Positions 16,507 through 28,107 of a stretch of DNA of 64,000 nucleotides are shown one piece after another. The stretch comes from Verrucomicrobiota bacterium (GTDB lineage Bacteria > Verrucomicrobiota > Verrucomicrobiia > Chthoniobacterales > Chthoniobacteraceae). Both the position numbers and the translations under genes were made by a program. The notes under the pieces were generated by a model, which saw nothing but the letters and a program-made list of their open reading frames with translations, was not told where the DNA came from and searched no databases. The stretch's first letter is position 1; each line of letters begins with the position of its first letter. The stretch spans positions 1 to 64,000 of the forward strand of contig QQND01000001.1 of NCBI GenBank assembly GCA_003402745.1. Direction: 5' to 3'.

Positions 16507-18948
16507 ATGTCCCGAAAGTATCTGCGCCGACCGTTTCAAATCCTCCTCCTGTTGCTCGGCGCCACATTGTTGTGGACGGCCTGGTACGGCGCAAAACGCG
16601 GTCTCACCCGCAGTTGGCGCGAGCGTATCTTTGCGGAGTTCCGCGCACAGGGCATTGAAATCACTTTTAAAAAACTCACCGTCGACCCTTTTCAGGGATT
16701 TGTAGCCCGCGAAGTTGCAATCTTTGACTCCAACGACCACCAGCGAATTTTGGCGGAGATTGACCACCTCACTCTGAACATCGACTGGAGCCGCCTCATC
16801 AAAAAACGGCCTTTTGTCAGCGCCTTAGAACTGCGCAACGCCCGGCTTTCGCTGCCCCTCAACCGGCGAGATCCTCAAAGCCAGCGGCTCGAAATCACCC
16901 GCCTCCAAGCCCGGTTGTTGATGCCGGAAAAACAAATCCGCCTCGTCCATGCCGAAGCCCGTGCACTCGGACTCAAACTCCGCGCGGAGGGCTGGATTTC
17001 CAATCCCAGCGCTCTGCCGGAATCAGACGATTCAAACACCGCGTCCTGGCTTCCCCTGGTTGAAAAAACGATGACGGAAATGAACTCCATTCAGTGGCGC
17101 GGCGAATTACCCCTCCTGCGCCTCCAGTTCAGTGGCGACATGAGCACTCCGGGTTCTGTCTCAGCCTCGCTCAACATCGAAGCCGAAGAATTCACCGCCC
17201 GCGGCTATTCCATGGACAGCTTCTCCCTTTCAGCCGCCTGGCGGGATGGCGCCTTGGACCTGCAGGAAATCGCCTTCGAAGATAAAAGCGGCAGCCTCCA
17301 CGCCGTCGGCCGCTGGAGCCCCTCTGGCGAGCTCGAGGCCCGTGTAGAGTCGACGCTGGATCCCTGCAAACTGGCCGCCGCCTTTGACAAGGCGCCCGAT
17401 CCCGAAATGCTCCAATTCCGGCACCGCCCCTCGCTCCGCGCCCACATCCAAGGCAATCTGAATTCTGGCCAACCCCTCCGAATCACAGGCTCTGTTGAAT
17501 CAAAGGCTTTCTCGTGGAAAAAAGAGCCTTTTGAATCCCTCAGCGCTATCGCTTCTTGGGAAGGCCCCCGCTGGTCAGTGCGGGCCGTGGAGATCAAACA
17601 CAAAAAAGGGCTCCTGAAAGGCGACGCCTTGAACGGCCCAGGCGAATTCCGTGCCAAGCTCGCCAGCACGCTGCCCCTGCCACTGCTTGTCCTCGCGCTG
17701 CCCGAACAGCCCGCCAGCAGTCCCGTCCACTGGCTCCAAAGCAACGAACCCTTGAACGTCCTCCTTGAGGCTCAAGGAAGCGCTCCGGCACTTGATGCGT
17801 GCACCGCATGGGGCAGAGTTCAGGTCGGGCAAGGCACCTTCCGTAATGTGGCCTTTGAAAAATTCACCTCCCCGCTCTCCCTGAAAGGCGGCGCCTGGAA
17901 CTTCGGCCCCTTCCAACTCAAACGCACCGAAGGGATCGGCGAAGGCGCCATTACCTACGACAGCATCAACAACGACCTCTACTTGCACGACCTCAGAGTT
18001 CGCCTCAACCCGACTGAAGCCATGATGATGGTCGAGCCAGACTGGGTTTCCTACGTGTCGCCCTACCGCTTCAAGGGACCAACCCCATTGGTGACAGTGC
18101 GAGGTTCGGCCAAACCGCACTCGGAAGAACACACCAACATTTCCGTAACGCTCGAGAGCAAGGGCGGAATGAATTATGATTTCGCGGGCAAAATGCTGCC
18201 CGTCGAGGAAATCTCCGCGCAACTGCTCTTCACCCCACACCGGGTTCAACTTACCTCAGTCAGCGGGAAACTCTTCGGTGGTAAATTCGATGGCAATGTT
18301 GATATCGCAGTCAAGCCGGACAGCGCTCCTCACAAGGCCTCCCTCTCCATCACAAACATGGACTTTGCAGCGCTGAGCAGCCTCTATGCCGGCTACGATG
18401 ATTCCAAGGGACGCCTCAACTGCTCCTTTCTTTGGAAAGGCGACGATGACAATGCCCGCAAAGTAGACGGCGCCGGCCAACTTTCCATCACCGATGGAAA
18501 CGTATTTCTCATTCCCTTTCTAGGCCCCCTCTCCAGCCTCCTGAACACCGTCATCCCGGGTCTCGGAGTCAGCACAGCCCACAAGGCCACCGCCGCCTTC
18601 ACCATCAAAGACGGCGTCTTTAACACCCGCAACCTGCACATCGACGGCGCCACCTTCACCCTGCGCGGACACGGCAATTTGCGCTTCATGGACGACTCCA
18701 TGCAGTTTTACGCCCGCGTCAATGCCCGTAGTCTTCCCGGACTGGTGCTTTTCCCCGTCAGCAAACTTTTCGAATATGCCGCGGATGGCAAGCTGTCCAA
18801 GCCCGTGTGGAAATCCCGAATTCTCACGCGGCTCGAGCGGTCTGGAGCTGAATCATCCGCGACAGACCCCGAACCGGAAGAGCCTGCCCAAGAAGCGGTT
18901 TCACCCACAAAAACCCCTCCCCCTTCTCCGCCTGGCTCCAAAAAATAG
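16507..18948 (+). CDS. AsmA/TamB-like large envelope protein
   Basis: An 813-residue protein with one N-terminal membrane anchor (PFQILLLLLGATLLWTAWYGA) and a long beta-rich periplasmic part. Early residues (ITFKKLTVDPFQGFVAREVAIFD, LNIDWSRLIKKRPFVSALELRNARLSLPL) and the C-terminal block (GAGQLSITDGNVFLIPFLGPLSSLLN, FTIKDGVFNTRNLHIDGATFTLRGHGNLRFMDDSM) match the AsmA-like/DUF3971 superfamily. Relatives act in lipid transport to, or assembly of, the outer membrane; this is family knowledge. The C-terminal tail is proline-rich and probably unstructured. Confidence 0.75.
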   Translation: MSRKYLRRPFQILLLLLGATLLWTAWYGAKRGLTRSWRERIFAEFRAQGIEITFKKLTVDPFQGFVAREVAIFDSNDHQRILAEIDHLTLNIDWSRLIKKRPFVSALELRNARLSLPLNRRDPQSQRLEITRLQARLLMPEKQIRLVHAEARALGLKLRAEGWISNPSALPESDDSNTASWLPLVEKTMTEMNSIQWRGELPLLRLQFSGDMSTPGSVSASLNIEAEEFTARGYSMDSFSLSAAWRDGALDLQEIAFEDKSGSLHAVGRWSPSGELEARVESTLDPCKLAAAFDKAPDPEMLQFRHRPSLRAHIQGNLNSGQPLRITGSVESKAFSWKKEPFESLSAIASWEGPRWSVRAVEIKHKKGLLKGDALNGPGEFRAKLASTLPLPLLVLALPEQPASSPVHWLQSNEPLNVLLEAQGSAPALDACTAWGRVQVGQGTFRNVAFEKFTSPLSLKGGAWNFGPFQLKRTEGIGEGAITYDSINNDLYLHDLRVRLNPTEAMMMVEPDWVSYVSPYRFKGPTPLVTVRGSAKPHSEEHTNISVTLESKGGMNYDFAGKMLPVEEISAQLLFTPHRVQLTSVSGKLFGGKFDGNVDIAVKPDSAPHKASLSITNMDFAALSSLYAGYDDSKGRLNCSFLWKGDDDNARKVDGAGQLSITDGNVFLIPFLGPLSSLLNTVIPGLGVSTAHKATAAFTIKDGVFNTRNLHIDGATFTLRGHGNLRFMDDSMQFYARVNARSLPGLVLFPVSKLFEYAADGKLSKPVWKSRILTRLERSGAESSATDPEPEEPAQEAVSPTKTPPPSPPGSKK

Positions 18949-18982
18949 GCCCGTAGAAAGGTGCACCTGGCCGCCTATTGCG

Positions 18983-20332
18983 TCACCACATCGCCCGCAG
19001 GAGAAGCAGGTTCAGCGCGACAATCCCTCCGGCGACCAGCCAGGAAACCGCCGAGAGCCAGCCTGGAATAGCCAGCGTCCCCATGATTTTTCGGCTCGAT
19101 ACAAATCCCACCAAGGGAATCACCGCGAAGGGCAGCTGCATAGAGAGCACCACCTGGCTCAAAACGAGCAGCCGGCTGGTCCCGTGTTCCCCATAAAGCG
19201 CCGTCACAACAACCACCGGAACAACCGCGAGGCCTCTTGTTAGCAAACGCCTCACCCACGGTTTAAGACGCAACCGCAAAAAACCTTCCATCACAATTTG
19301 GCCCGCAAGCGTGCCTGTCACTGTTGAGTTGAGACCGCTTGCAAGAAGCGCGATACCAAACAACGTGGCGGCCAGGCTGGTGCCTAAAAGCGGGCTGAGC
19401 AGTTGGTAAGCGTCCTGAATCTCCGCAACCTCGGTTCGGCCGCTGCTGTAAAACACCGCGCCTGAGAGCACCAAGATCGCGGCATTGACAAAAAGCGCAA
19501 GCCCAAGAGCCAGAGTGCTGTCCAACGTCGCCCAACCTATCGCGTGCCGTCGCCCTTCGTCGTTGCGCTCGAAGGCGCGCGTTTGCACGATGGAGGAATG
19601 GAGGTACAAGTTGTGGGGCATGACCGTTGCGCCCAAAATCCCGATCGAGATATACAGCATCTCGGAATTTTTCAGCGGCGCCGTGGGATTTAAGAAGCCG
19701 CCAAACAAGTCGGAAAAATGCGGCGAGGCGATCGCAAGCTGCACCATAAAGCAGGCCGCAATCAGCAAGATCAGCGCGAAAATAAACGCCTCCAGCCAGC
19801 GGAATCCCCGCCGCATCAACAGCAGCACTAACAGCGAATCCAGCACCGTAAGCACCGCACCCATCCCCATGGGAATGCCGAAGAGCAACTTCATCGCCAA
19901 CGCCGTTCCAATCACCTCCGCTAGGTCACAAGCTATAATCGCAACTTCGCACAGCACCCAGAGTCCGTATCCAACCGCCGGCGGGTAGTACTCCCGGCAC
20001 GCCTGGGCTAAATCCCGCCCCGAAACAATACCAAGACGAGCGGAAAGCGCCTGCAGCAGCATCGCCATCAGGTTTGAAAGAAAGACCACCCCCAGCAAAG
20101 AATATCCAAACTTCGAGCCCCCAGCAATACAGGTCGCCCAATTCCCCGGATCCATGTACCCCACCGAGATCAGGCAACCAGGCCCCGCAAACGCCAGAAA
20201 TTGTCGCAAACGCGACCCGGTCCTGTCCACAGGCACACTCGCATGCACCTCCGGCAGGCTGTTTTCCAAACCCTCATGAGCTGCGGAGCCGCAGTCCCCC
20301 TCCTCCTTTTTTCCGAACCTCAGCACCCACAC
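18983..20332 (-). CDS. mntH: Nramp-family divalent metal (manganese) transporter
   Basis: A 449-residue membrane protein with about 11 helices. It has the Nramp signature YMDPGNWAT in TM1 (metal-binding D and N) and [10 protein letters not shown] in TM6 (metal-binding M and H). It would import Mn2+ and other divalent metals with protons. The start is uncertain: the frame opens with GTG at 20332 and the first 40 residues are hydrophilic. It faces mntR and shares with it an inverted-repeat operator, so repression by Mn-loaded MntR is very likely. It converges on the AsmA-like gene with 34 bp between them. Confidence 0.93.
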   Translation of the reverse strand: MWVLRFGKKEEGDCGSAAHEGLENSLPEVHASVPVDRTGSRLRQFLAFAGPGCLISVGYMDPGNWATCIAGGSKFGYSLLGVVFLSNLMAMLLQALSARLGIVSGRDLAQACREYYPPAVGYGLWVLCEVAIIACDLAEVIGTALAMKLLFGIPMGMGAVLTVLDSLLVLLLMRRGFRWLEAFIFALILLIAACFMVQLAIASPHFSDLFGGFLNPTAPLKNSEMLYISIGILGATVMPHNLYLHSSIVQTRAFERNDEGRRHAIGWATLDSTLALGLALFVNAAILVLSGAVFYSSGRTEVAEIQDAYQLLSPLLGTSLAATLFGIALLASGLNSTVTGTLAGQIVMEGFLRLRLKPWVRRLLTRGLAVVPVVVVTALYGEHGTSRLLVLSQVVLSMQLPFAVIPLVGFVSSRKIMGTLAIPGWLSAVSWLVAGGIVALNLLLLRAMW

Positions 20333-20364
20333 ACCCTCGCAAGCGAGGCCCCGGATGTCAACCC

Positions 20365-20386
20365 AAAGTTAGGCGCACCTAACTTT
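20365..20386. promoter_or_regulatory. Perfect 9+9-bp inverted repeat, DtxR/MntR-type operator
   Basis: AAAGTTAGG-CGCA-CCTAACTTT is a perfect inverted repeat with 9-bp arms. Its core TTAGG-n4-CCTAA resembles DtxR/IdeR-type boxes. It lies 33-54 bp upstream of the mntH start and 77 bp upstream of the mntR ATG, so one dimeric site could control both divergent genes. Confidence 0.75.
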
Positions 20387-20462
20387 CTTGTACATTCCTA
20401 CCTCAGTTTCCAAAAACCGGCCCAAGTTGACCGCCCTCTCCAGACGCGCTATCCTCGCTCAA

Positions 20463-20918
20463 ATGTCCCCCAGGTCCGCCAAACGCCCCGCCTCTTCTGC
20501 CGTGGAGGATTATCTCGAGCAGATTCTGGAGTTGATCAACACCAAGGGGTACGCACGCGTCGTCGACATCGCCCAGCGCCTCTCCATCTCTCAAGCCAGC
20601 GTCACCAACATGGTCCAGAAACTCGACGCCGAGGGACTCTTGAAGTACGAAAAATATCGCGGCTTGGTTCTCACAACGGCCGGTGAGGAACTCGCGCGAA
20701 ACATCACTCTCCGCCACCAAACGCTGACCGATTTCCTACAACTCCTCGGCCTCGACCCTCAAGTCATATACCACGACGTAGAGGGAATGGAGCATCACGT
20801 CAGCCCGGCGACCGTGCACGCGATTGAAAGCCTGACGAGTCATTTGAAACGCAGGCCCGCGCTCCTGCGCAGCATCCGCACGGGTGCAACCCCGCCAAGA
20901 GGCCGACGTACCCCCTGA
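20463..20918 (+). CDS. mntR: DtxR/MntR-family metal-dependent repressor
   Basis: A 151-residue protein. Its N-terminal winged helix reads VEDYLEQILELINTKGYARVVDIAQRLSISQASVTNMVQKLDAEGLLKYEKYRGLVLT, followed by a dimerisation/metal region (HQTLTDFLQLLGL...DVEGMEHHVSP) with the usual E and H ligands. The short length lacks the SH3-like third domain, as in MntR. I chose the ATG at 20463. An upstream TTG at 20388 is in frame but sits at the edge of the operator and would add an unlikely N-terminus. Divergent mntH and the shared operator support manganese-responsive repression. Confidence 0.88.
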   Translation: MSPRSAKRPASSAVEDYLEQILELINTKGYARVVDIAQRLSISQASVTNMVQKLDAEGLLKYEKYRGLVLTTAGEELARNITLRHQTLTDFLQLLGLDPQVIYHDVEGMEHHVSPATVHAIESLTSHLKRRPALLRSIRTGATPPRGRRTP

Positions 20919-20923
20919 TCTTC

Positions 20924-21397
20924 ATGAAACAGAACTTCGCATTTTTTTTGATAGCAGCGCTTGCCTTAAGCGCCTGCCAGACCGGGCCCTCAGCCCGCGA
21001 ACTCAGCCAGTCCCGAAAGTTGATGGAAGAGCAAATTTCTAACGAACCAAAAGGCAATTACTTTGTAGGAAGACGCTACTACAAGGTTGATTACAAAATG
21101 TGGGGCTACCTGCGCAAGCCGGGTGAACCGTGGCTCGACTCGCGTCTCGTTGTTCTAAACGAGGACCGGACCCTGGCTCCCGACCGCAAACTTAATGCCA
21201 TCGGTTCAGACAATGGTCACGAGTACAAGCTGTTCGGGCGCTTCTCTGGACAGGATGTTTACGAACCCGCCAGCAACGCAACCTACCCTGAATTTGTTCT
21301 GCAGCGGGCTGAGTTGTTAACCAAAACACCCGGCCCCATCTTCAAAAACCGCAAGGCCCTTGATCCTAGAGAGCGGTATTATCCAACCCCCTATTGA
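20924..21397 (+). CDS. Putative lipoprotein of unknown function
   Basis: A 157-residue protein with a lipoprotein signal peptide: MKQNFAFFLIAALALSAC, lipobox LSAC with C18 as the lipidated residue. The mature part contains YFVGRRYYKVDYKMWGYLRKPGEPW and ends in RERYYPTPY. I recognise no family. It starts five bases after mntR ends, so it may be co-transcribed and metal-regulated, but a role in metal homeostasis is only a guess from position. Confidence 0.75.
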   Translation: MKQNFAFFLIAALALSACQTGPSARELSQSRKLMEEQISNEPKGNYFVGRRYYKVDYKMWGYLRKPGEPWLDSRLVVLNEDRTLAPDRKLNAIGSDNGHEYKLFGRFSGQDVYEPASNATYPEFVLQRAELLTKTPGPIFKNRKALDPRERYYPTPY

Positions 21398-21434
21398 AGC
21401 TGTTATTGAGCGAAGCCTCGCCTTCACAGAAAAA

Positions 21435-23798
<2,364 letters not shown>

Positions 23799-23915
23799 CT
23801 ATCCTACCGGGCTCCAAAGAAGCTTTTCTTTTCCTAAAAAAGCGAGCGGGCTGCACCTCATCTTTTCTGAAGAAGCGATGCGTGCCTGTGCAAAAACTCC
23901 CGGGCCAAAAGTCTC

Positions 23916-23929
23916 AAGCGACGTCGCTT
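23916..23929 (-). terminator. 14-bp perfect palindrome next to the DUF4407 tail stop
   Basis: AAGCGACGTCGCTT is a perfect palindrome beginning directly after the TAA at 23932-23930. Read on the minus strand it is followed by GAGACTTTT, a short T run. It would end the DUF4407 transcript, and its position after the second stop codon suggests the 60-codon tail belongs to that gene. Confidence 0.45.
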
Positions 23930-24112
23930 TTAAGAGGCCCCCTCTGACGCCGCCGGCGCAACCGTGGCGGGCGCCTGGGCGGGCGGGGGCGGCGCGTAGT
24001 GGGGCTTCAGAAGGATATCCGCACCCGCCGGATTTGCCGAAGCGTCCCCTGGCCAGGCGCTCCCGTGCTTTTCAAAGTGCTCTTCAAAGGCCACCCATTT
24101 GAGGTTTGCCAC
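23930..24112 (-). pseudogene. Severed C-terminal tail of the DUF4407 protein
   Basis: After the TAA (24118-24116) that ends the DUF4407 frame, the same frame continues open for 62 codons: F-VANLKWVAFEEHFEKHGSAWPG..., then a proline/alanine-rich tail APPPPAQAPATVAPAA. The text reads as a natural continuation (GPYDILVEHS-stop-FVANLKW). One G to T change (GAA to TAA) would account for the stop. Alternatively the GTG at 24112 starts a separate 60-residue protein, but no ribosome-binding site is visible. A palindromic terminator candidate follows immediately. Confidence 0.5.
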
Positions 24113-24115
24113 GAA

Positions 24116-25624
24116 TTACGAATGTTCAACCAGAATATCGTAAGGCCCGGCCCTCGAAAGCAACTTCACAATGATTGGAATCAAATCCAGAAGAAAAAGC
24201 GTCCCGAAGACGACGAAAAACTGAAAAACTCCCGCCACCCAGCGGTACTGCAATTTTGCATCTTCCGCCATGTCTGGGGGTGGCAAAAAAATGACTTTGT
24301 AGAGGCCGATCGTCTCTTCCATCGGATCAAAGATCCCGTTGATCTTGCCCTCAAGCCGCCTGATATGAGGCAGAAACGTGTCGTCGTGCCGTTGCTGAGC
24401 TCTGGCGTAATCCTCTTCACGCGTTAGAGTATGGTTCTCAAGTTTTCTCAACTGCTGAATGTGATCGGCCTCCGCTTGCTCAATCTGGGAGTTGATTTGT
24501 CCAAGCCGATCGCGCCGGAGTTTGTCGCGCTCCCTCGCCTCCTCCAAAAACGCTGTCCGTTTGGCGTTGAGGCTGTCCAAATAAGCGTTCCTGTCCGTCA
24601 AACGGGCCCGCGCCAGAGCCGCCTCGGCAGCCGCCAAATCCGCACTCCCGCCTTGCACCGCGGCCTCCAGTCGGCGCAGCTCCAAGGAAACCTTCAAATC
24701 CCTCAATTTCATGTCTTTAAGACGAGGACCTTCCCCCGGCTTCTTGGCTTCCGGATAAAACTCGTTTGACTGTCCGAGTTCCTCCCTCGCAATGGCCTCC
24801 ACGAGGCGCCTGTGCATGGACTGTTGCTCCTCAAGCTGTTTACCAAGGCGCTCAATCGTCTCCTTGTGGACGTCAATTTGCGTGATAATGTTCAGTGTCG
24901 CCCCCGAGGCGGGCGCCACAAAGTCTACGGCTGTGACGCGCTGCCGCTCCTGCTCGATTTTCTGGTCGGCAAAAAGTTCCGGGTTGAGTTGGGCGCTTTC
25001 CAATGCGGGCAATTGTGCCGCGAGCCCGTCGCGCAACTTTGCAGAATCCCCGTCCAATTTCCGGCGGTCTGTTTCGGAGCTCTCTCGCAATTTCGTCAAT
25101 TGCTCCCGCAACTCGCTGCGCCCCTTCGCCTCTGTATTGCGAAGATCATTGAGCTTGTCCTGCAGTTCGCTCTGAAAACGAAACCGGATCGCCGGACGGT
25201 ATTGGTCAAGACAGAAGGGAAACGCAATGGCCAGACTCACGACGCTGGCCAACCCAAGTCGAAATAAAACCTGGATGGTCCTACGCCAGAGTGGTTGAAA
25301 GGGCCGGTACAGCGCAATTAAAGTCCTGTCTGTATTTAAAATGACAAACGCCCAGAGTAAAGAGACGAAGAGGACAGAAAAGAAAGGAGGTTCGGCAAAC
25401 CTGCTTCGGGCAAAGAAAAACATCCCCAAAAATGCCATCACCGTCGGTACCAAAACAGTGGAACCCAGCACCGCCACACGCTCACGCTCCGCGGCGGGGC
25501 ACAACCGGAGCGTCTCCCAGTGTGCTCCTGCAAGCCAGTAAAGAAAGTTTTGAAGCCGGTTGGGAAACTCCGGTTTCCCTCCATCCAGTGGGTTAATTTC
25601 TTTGTAGGAGCTCATTCCAGGCAT
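24116..25624 (-). CDS. DUF4407 membrane protein with long coiled coil
   Basis: A 502-residue protein. Two helix pairs near the N-terminus (VAVLGSTVLVPTVMAFLGMFFF with FFSVLFVSLLWAFVILNTDRT; LGLASVVSLAIAFPFCLDQYRPAI) are followed by about 260 residues of charged coiled coil (QSELQDKLNDLRNTEAKGRSE... through QLRKLENHTLTREEDYARAQQRHD). A C-terminal transmembrane helix (AGVFQFFVVFGTLFLLDLIPIIVKLL) comes next. This is the DUF4407 layout. Its function is unknown. The start may be here or at MSSYKE four codons on. It probably ends prematurely; see the tail fragment just downstream. Confidence 0.82.
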   Translation of the reverse strand: MPGMSSYKEINPLDGGKPEFPNRLQNFLYWLAGAHWETLRLCPAAERERVAVLGSTVLVPTVMAFLGMFFFARSRFAEPPFFSVLFVSLLWAFVILNTDRTLIALYRPFQPLWRRTIQVLFRLGLASVVSLAIAFPFCLDQYRPAIRFRFQSELQDKLNDLRNTEAKGRSELREQLTKLRESSETDRRKLDGDSAKLRDGLAAQLPALESAQLNPELFADQKIEQERQRVTAVDFVAPASGATLNIITQIDVHKETIERLGKQLEEQQSMHRRLVEAIAREELGQSNEFYPEAKKPGEGPRLKDMKLRDLKVSLELRRLEAAVQGGSADLAAAEAALARARLTDRNAYLDSLNAKRTAFLEEARERDKLRRDRLGQINSQIEQAEADHIQQLRKLENHTLTREEDYARAQQRHDDTFLPHIRRLEGKINGIFDPMEETIGLYKVIFLPPPDMAEDAKLQYRWVAGVFQFFVVFGTLFLLDLIPIIVKLLSRAGPYDILVEHS

Positions 25625-26017
25625 TAACGAATAAAAGGCAGCGATCTACTCTCTTTCCAGCCGACCTTACTTGGACGGCCAAGTGAGAAGATAAACATCC
25701 AACCCCTTTGGCGCCACCCCTAAAAACCTGCCTGCTGCCCGCGCTCCACCCCCTCCACAAACGACCTCGAGGCGGTATCAAAGAACTACTGCATCCCCAA
25801 TCTTCGCAATCTGCGAGCACTCCACCGCATCTGCACTGAATCCGTTCAAAACTGAAATTTAGCGGATTAAGATCCCTGGCCCAAAAGTTTTTCTCGATTT
25901 AAGGCGGGCGATCAAACCCTTGTGAACCAAAGCCTCTGCAGGGCGCAAAAAAGGGAGACGTCCCCCGCCTCGGGTTTACATTGGCACCGCCCCCTTTCAC
26001 TTCTTAGTCTACCCGAT
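25625..26017. other. Divergent intergenic region, DUF4407 / trpB
   Basis: 393 bp with no supportable gene. A strong hairpin lies at 25666-25687. The plus-strand frame of trpB is open back to a GTG at 25922, but the residues upstream of the ATG at 26018 do not resemble TrpB. No tryptophan-rich leader peptide or clear attenuator was recognised. Confidence 0.5.
25666..25687. promoter_or_regulatory. 9-bp stem hairpin upstream of trpB and DUF4407
   Basis: CTTACTTGG-ACGG-CCAAGTGAG pairs over nine bases with one G-T wobble and a four-base loop. It is 42 bp upstream of the DUF4407 start and about 330 bp upstream of trpB. It could be an operator or RNA structure. No T run follows on either strand, so it is not a typical terminator. 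Confidence 0.35.
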
Positions 26018-27214
26018 ATGACCGACCTCCAAAAACTCCCGGACCAGCATGGCCACTTTGGCCCGTATGGCGGCATGTTCGTCCCTGAAACCCTCATGGA
26101 CGCCCTCAATACCCTCTCTGAGGAATACGCAAAGGCGCGGGAGGACTCCACTTTCCAAAACGAACTCAACGCCAGCCTCACGGACTTTGCAGGCCGGCCC
26201 ACTCCCCTGTATTTCGCAGAACGCCTCACTCGGGAACTCGGCGGCGCCAAAATTTACTTCAAGCGCGAAGATCTTCTCCACACCGGCGCTCACAAAATCA
26301 ACAACGCCTTGGGACAAATCATCCTCGCAAAACGCATGGGCAAAAAGCGGATCATCGCCGAAACGGGAGCGGGCCAGCACGGAGTCGCCACGGCCACGGT
26401 TTGCGCACGGGCGGGGATGGAGTGCATCATTTACATGGGCGCCGTGGACATGGAGCGTCAGGCGCTCAACGTCGCACGGATGCGTTTTCTCGGTGCGAAA
26501 GTCGTGGGGGTCACCGCCGGGCAGGCTACCCTCAAGGAAGCCATCAACGAAGCGATGCGGGACTGGGTCACAAACGTCCGCACCACCCACTACATCCTCG
26601 GTTCGGCCCTCGGCTCCCACCCCTACCCGATGATAGTACGCGATTTCCACCGCGTCATTGGCGAAGAGGCCCGCAGGCAGGTGCTCGAGCGAGAAGGCCG
26701 CCTGCCCGACCTTCTCGTGGCCTGTGTCGGTGGAGGCAGTAACGCGATCGGTCTCTTCTGGCCCTTCCTCAACGACGAAGGCGTGAAAATGATGGGCGTC
26801 GAAGCAGGGGGGCGAGGCATCCGGTTGGGTGAACACGCCGCGCGCTTCGAAGGTGGAAAACTGGGGGTTCTCCAGGGGACGCGAACCTACCTCCTCACGG
26901 ATGACGACGGCCAAATCCAGCTGACACACTCGGTCTCAGCTGGCCTTGATTATGCCGCAATCGGGCCAGAACACGCCTACCTTCGCGACCAGGGAAGGAT
27001 TGACTACGACTATGCCACCGATGACGAGGCGCTAGCTGCCTTCCAGCACCTCTCCCAAACAGAGGGTATTATTCCCGCCCTGGAAACGGCTCACGCCGTT
27101 GCGTACGTTCTAAAAGCAGCGCCCGCCATGGATCCCTCCCAGATTCTAATCGCGAACCTCTCCGGCCGGGGAGACAAAGACGTCGCCCAGGCTGCGGCGC
27201 TCCTTCTCAAGTAA
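26018..27214 (+). CDS. trpB: Tryptophan synthase beta chain
   Basis: 398 residues from the ATG at 26018, which gives the canonical N-terminus ([19 protein letters not shown]). It contains [20 protein letters not shown] with the PLP lysine K93, [13 protein letters not shown], and the phosphate-binding [11 protein letters not shown]. It is of the TrpB1 type and would condense indole with serine. No trpA or other trp gene is adjacent; instead yicC starts 13 bp downstream. TrpB would need TrpA encoded elsewhere. Confidence 0.96.
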   Translation: MTDLQKLPDQHGHFGPYGGMFVPETLMDALNTLSEEYAKAREDSTFQNELNASLTDFAGRPTPLYFAERLTRELGGAKIYFKREDLLHTGAHKINNALGQIILAKRMGKKRIIAETGAGQHGVATATVCARAGMECIIYMGAVDMERQALNVARMRFLGAKVVGVTAGQATLKEAINEAMRDWVTNVRTTHYILGSALGSHPYPMIVRDFHRVIGEEARRQVLEREGRLPDLLVACVGGGSNAIGLFWPFLNDEGVKMMGVEAGGRGIRLGEHAARFEGGKLGVLQGTRTYLLTDDDGQIQLTHSVSAGLDYAAIGPEHAYLRDQGRIDYDYATDDEALAAFQHLSQTEGIIPALETAHAVAYVLKAAPAMDPSQILIANLSGRGDKDVAQAAALLLK

Positions 27215-27227
27215 ACCCGCCTCCACG

Positions 27228-28103
27228 ATGCACAGCATGACAGGCTACGGGCGGGGCGAAGCGTCCACCGACTCGGTGCGCTTGAGCGTCGAACTCCATT
27301 CGGTCAACCGCAAGCACATCGACATCGCCCTCAGCCTCCCGCGTGCCCTCCAGCCCATTGAGGGGAGAATCCGCGAAAAGATCCAGTCCCGCATCGCCAG
27401 AGGGCGACTAAACGTCAACGTCAATCTGCTTCCCTCTGGTGATGCCGCCTGCGTCCAAGTCATCGACGAAAACTTGGCCGGCCTCTATGCTCAAGCAATG
27501 CGCCAGCTCCAGCAAAAGCTCGGACTCGTTGGGGAGATCTCCCTCGATCTAATCCTCCGCGCGCCGGGAGTTCTTCTCACACCCGGGCAGGACGCTGACC
27601 CTGAAACCGTCTGGCCCGTCCTGGAAGAAGCGCTCCACGCAGCCCTTCAATCGCTCCTAGCAATGCGGCAGACTGAAGGCTCCGCTCTCGCCAGCGATTT
27701 GTCGATGCGCCTGGTCTCTCTCCAGCAATGTGCGGAATGCATCGAAGCGCGCGCTCCAAACGTCACACAACGCTACCGCACCCAGCTTCTCGAGCGCCTC
27801 AGAACCGCAGAAATCGAAATCGCGCTCACCGACGAACGCTTACTTAGAGAACTTGCCCTCTTTGCTGACCGCTCCGACATCAGCGAAGAATTAACCCGGT
27901 TGCGCAGCCATTTCGCGCAAATGGAAAAACTGCTTCAACAGGAAGGCTCCGTGGGTCGGACTCTGGAATTTCTCACCCAGGAGATCGCCCGCGAATTTAA
28001 CACGCTTGGAGTGAAATCAAATGATTCACAAATCTCTCACTGGGTGGTCGAGGGAAAAGCTGAGCTGGAAAAAATCCGCGAACAAATCCAAAATATCGAA
28101 TAG
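27228..28103 (+). CDS. yicC: YicC/YloC-family endoribonuclease
   Basis: A 291-residue protein beginning MHSMTGYGRGEAS with VELHSVNRKHIDI, the YicC N-terminal signature. The C-terminal DUF1732 region contains ELALFADRSDISEELTRLRSHFAQM and GRTLEFLTQEIAREFNTLGVKSND. Family members act as RNA-degrading enzymes. It forms a run with gmk and coaC, an order that is widely conserved in bacteria. Confidence 0.94.
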   Translation: MHSMTGYGRGEASTDSVRLSVELHSVNRKHIDIALSLPRALQPIEGRIREKIQSRIARGRLNVNVNLLPSGDAACVQVIDENLAGLYAQAMRQLQQKLGLVGEISLDLILRAPGVLLTPGQDADPETVWPVLEEALHAALQSLLAMRQTEGSALASDLSMRLVSLQQCAECIEARAPNVTQRYRTQLLERLRTAEIEIALTDERLLRELALFADRSDISEELTRLRSHFAQMEKLLQQEGSVGRTLEFLTQEIAREFNTLGVKSNDSQISHWVVEGKAELEKIREQIQNIE

Positions 28104-28107
28104 CATC

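Noticed and set aside
28021..28107. Upstream ATG start for guanylate kinase
   Set aside because: It lies within yicC in another frame and adds 29 residues unlike any Gmk; the GTG at 28108 gives the normal length.
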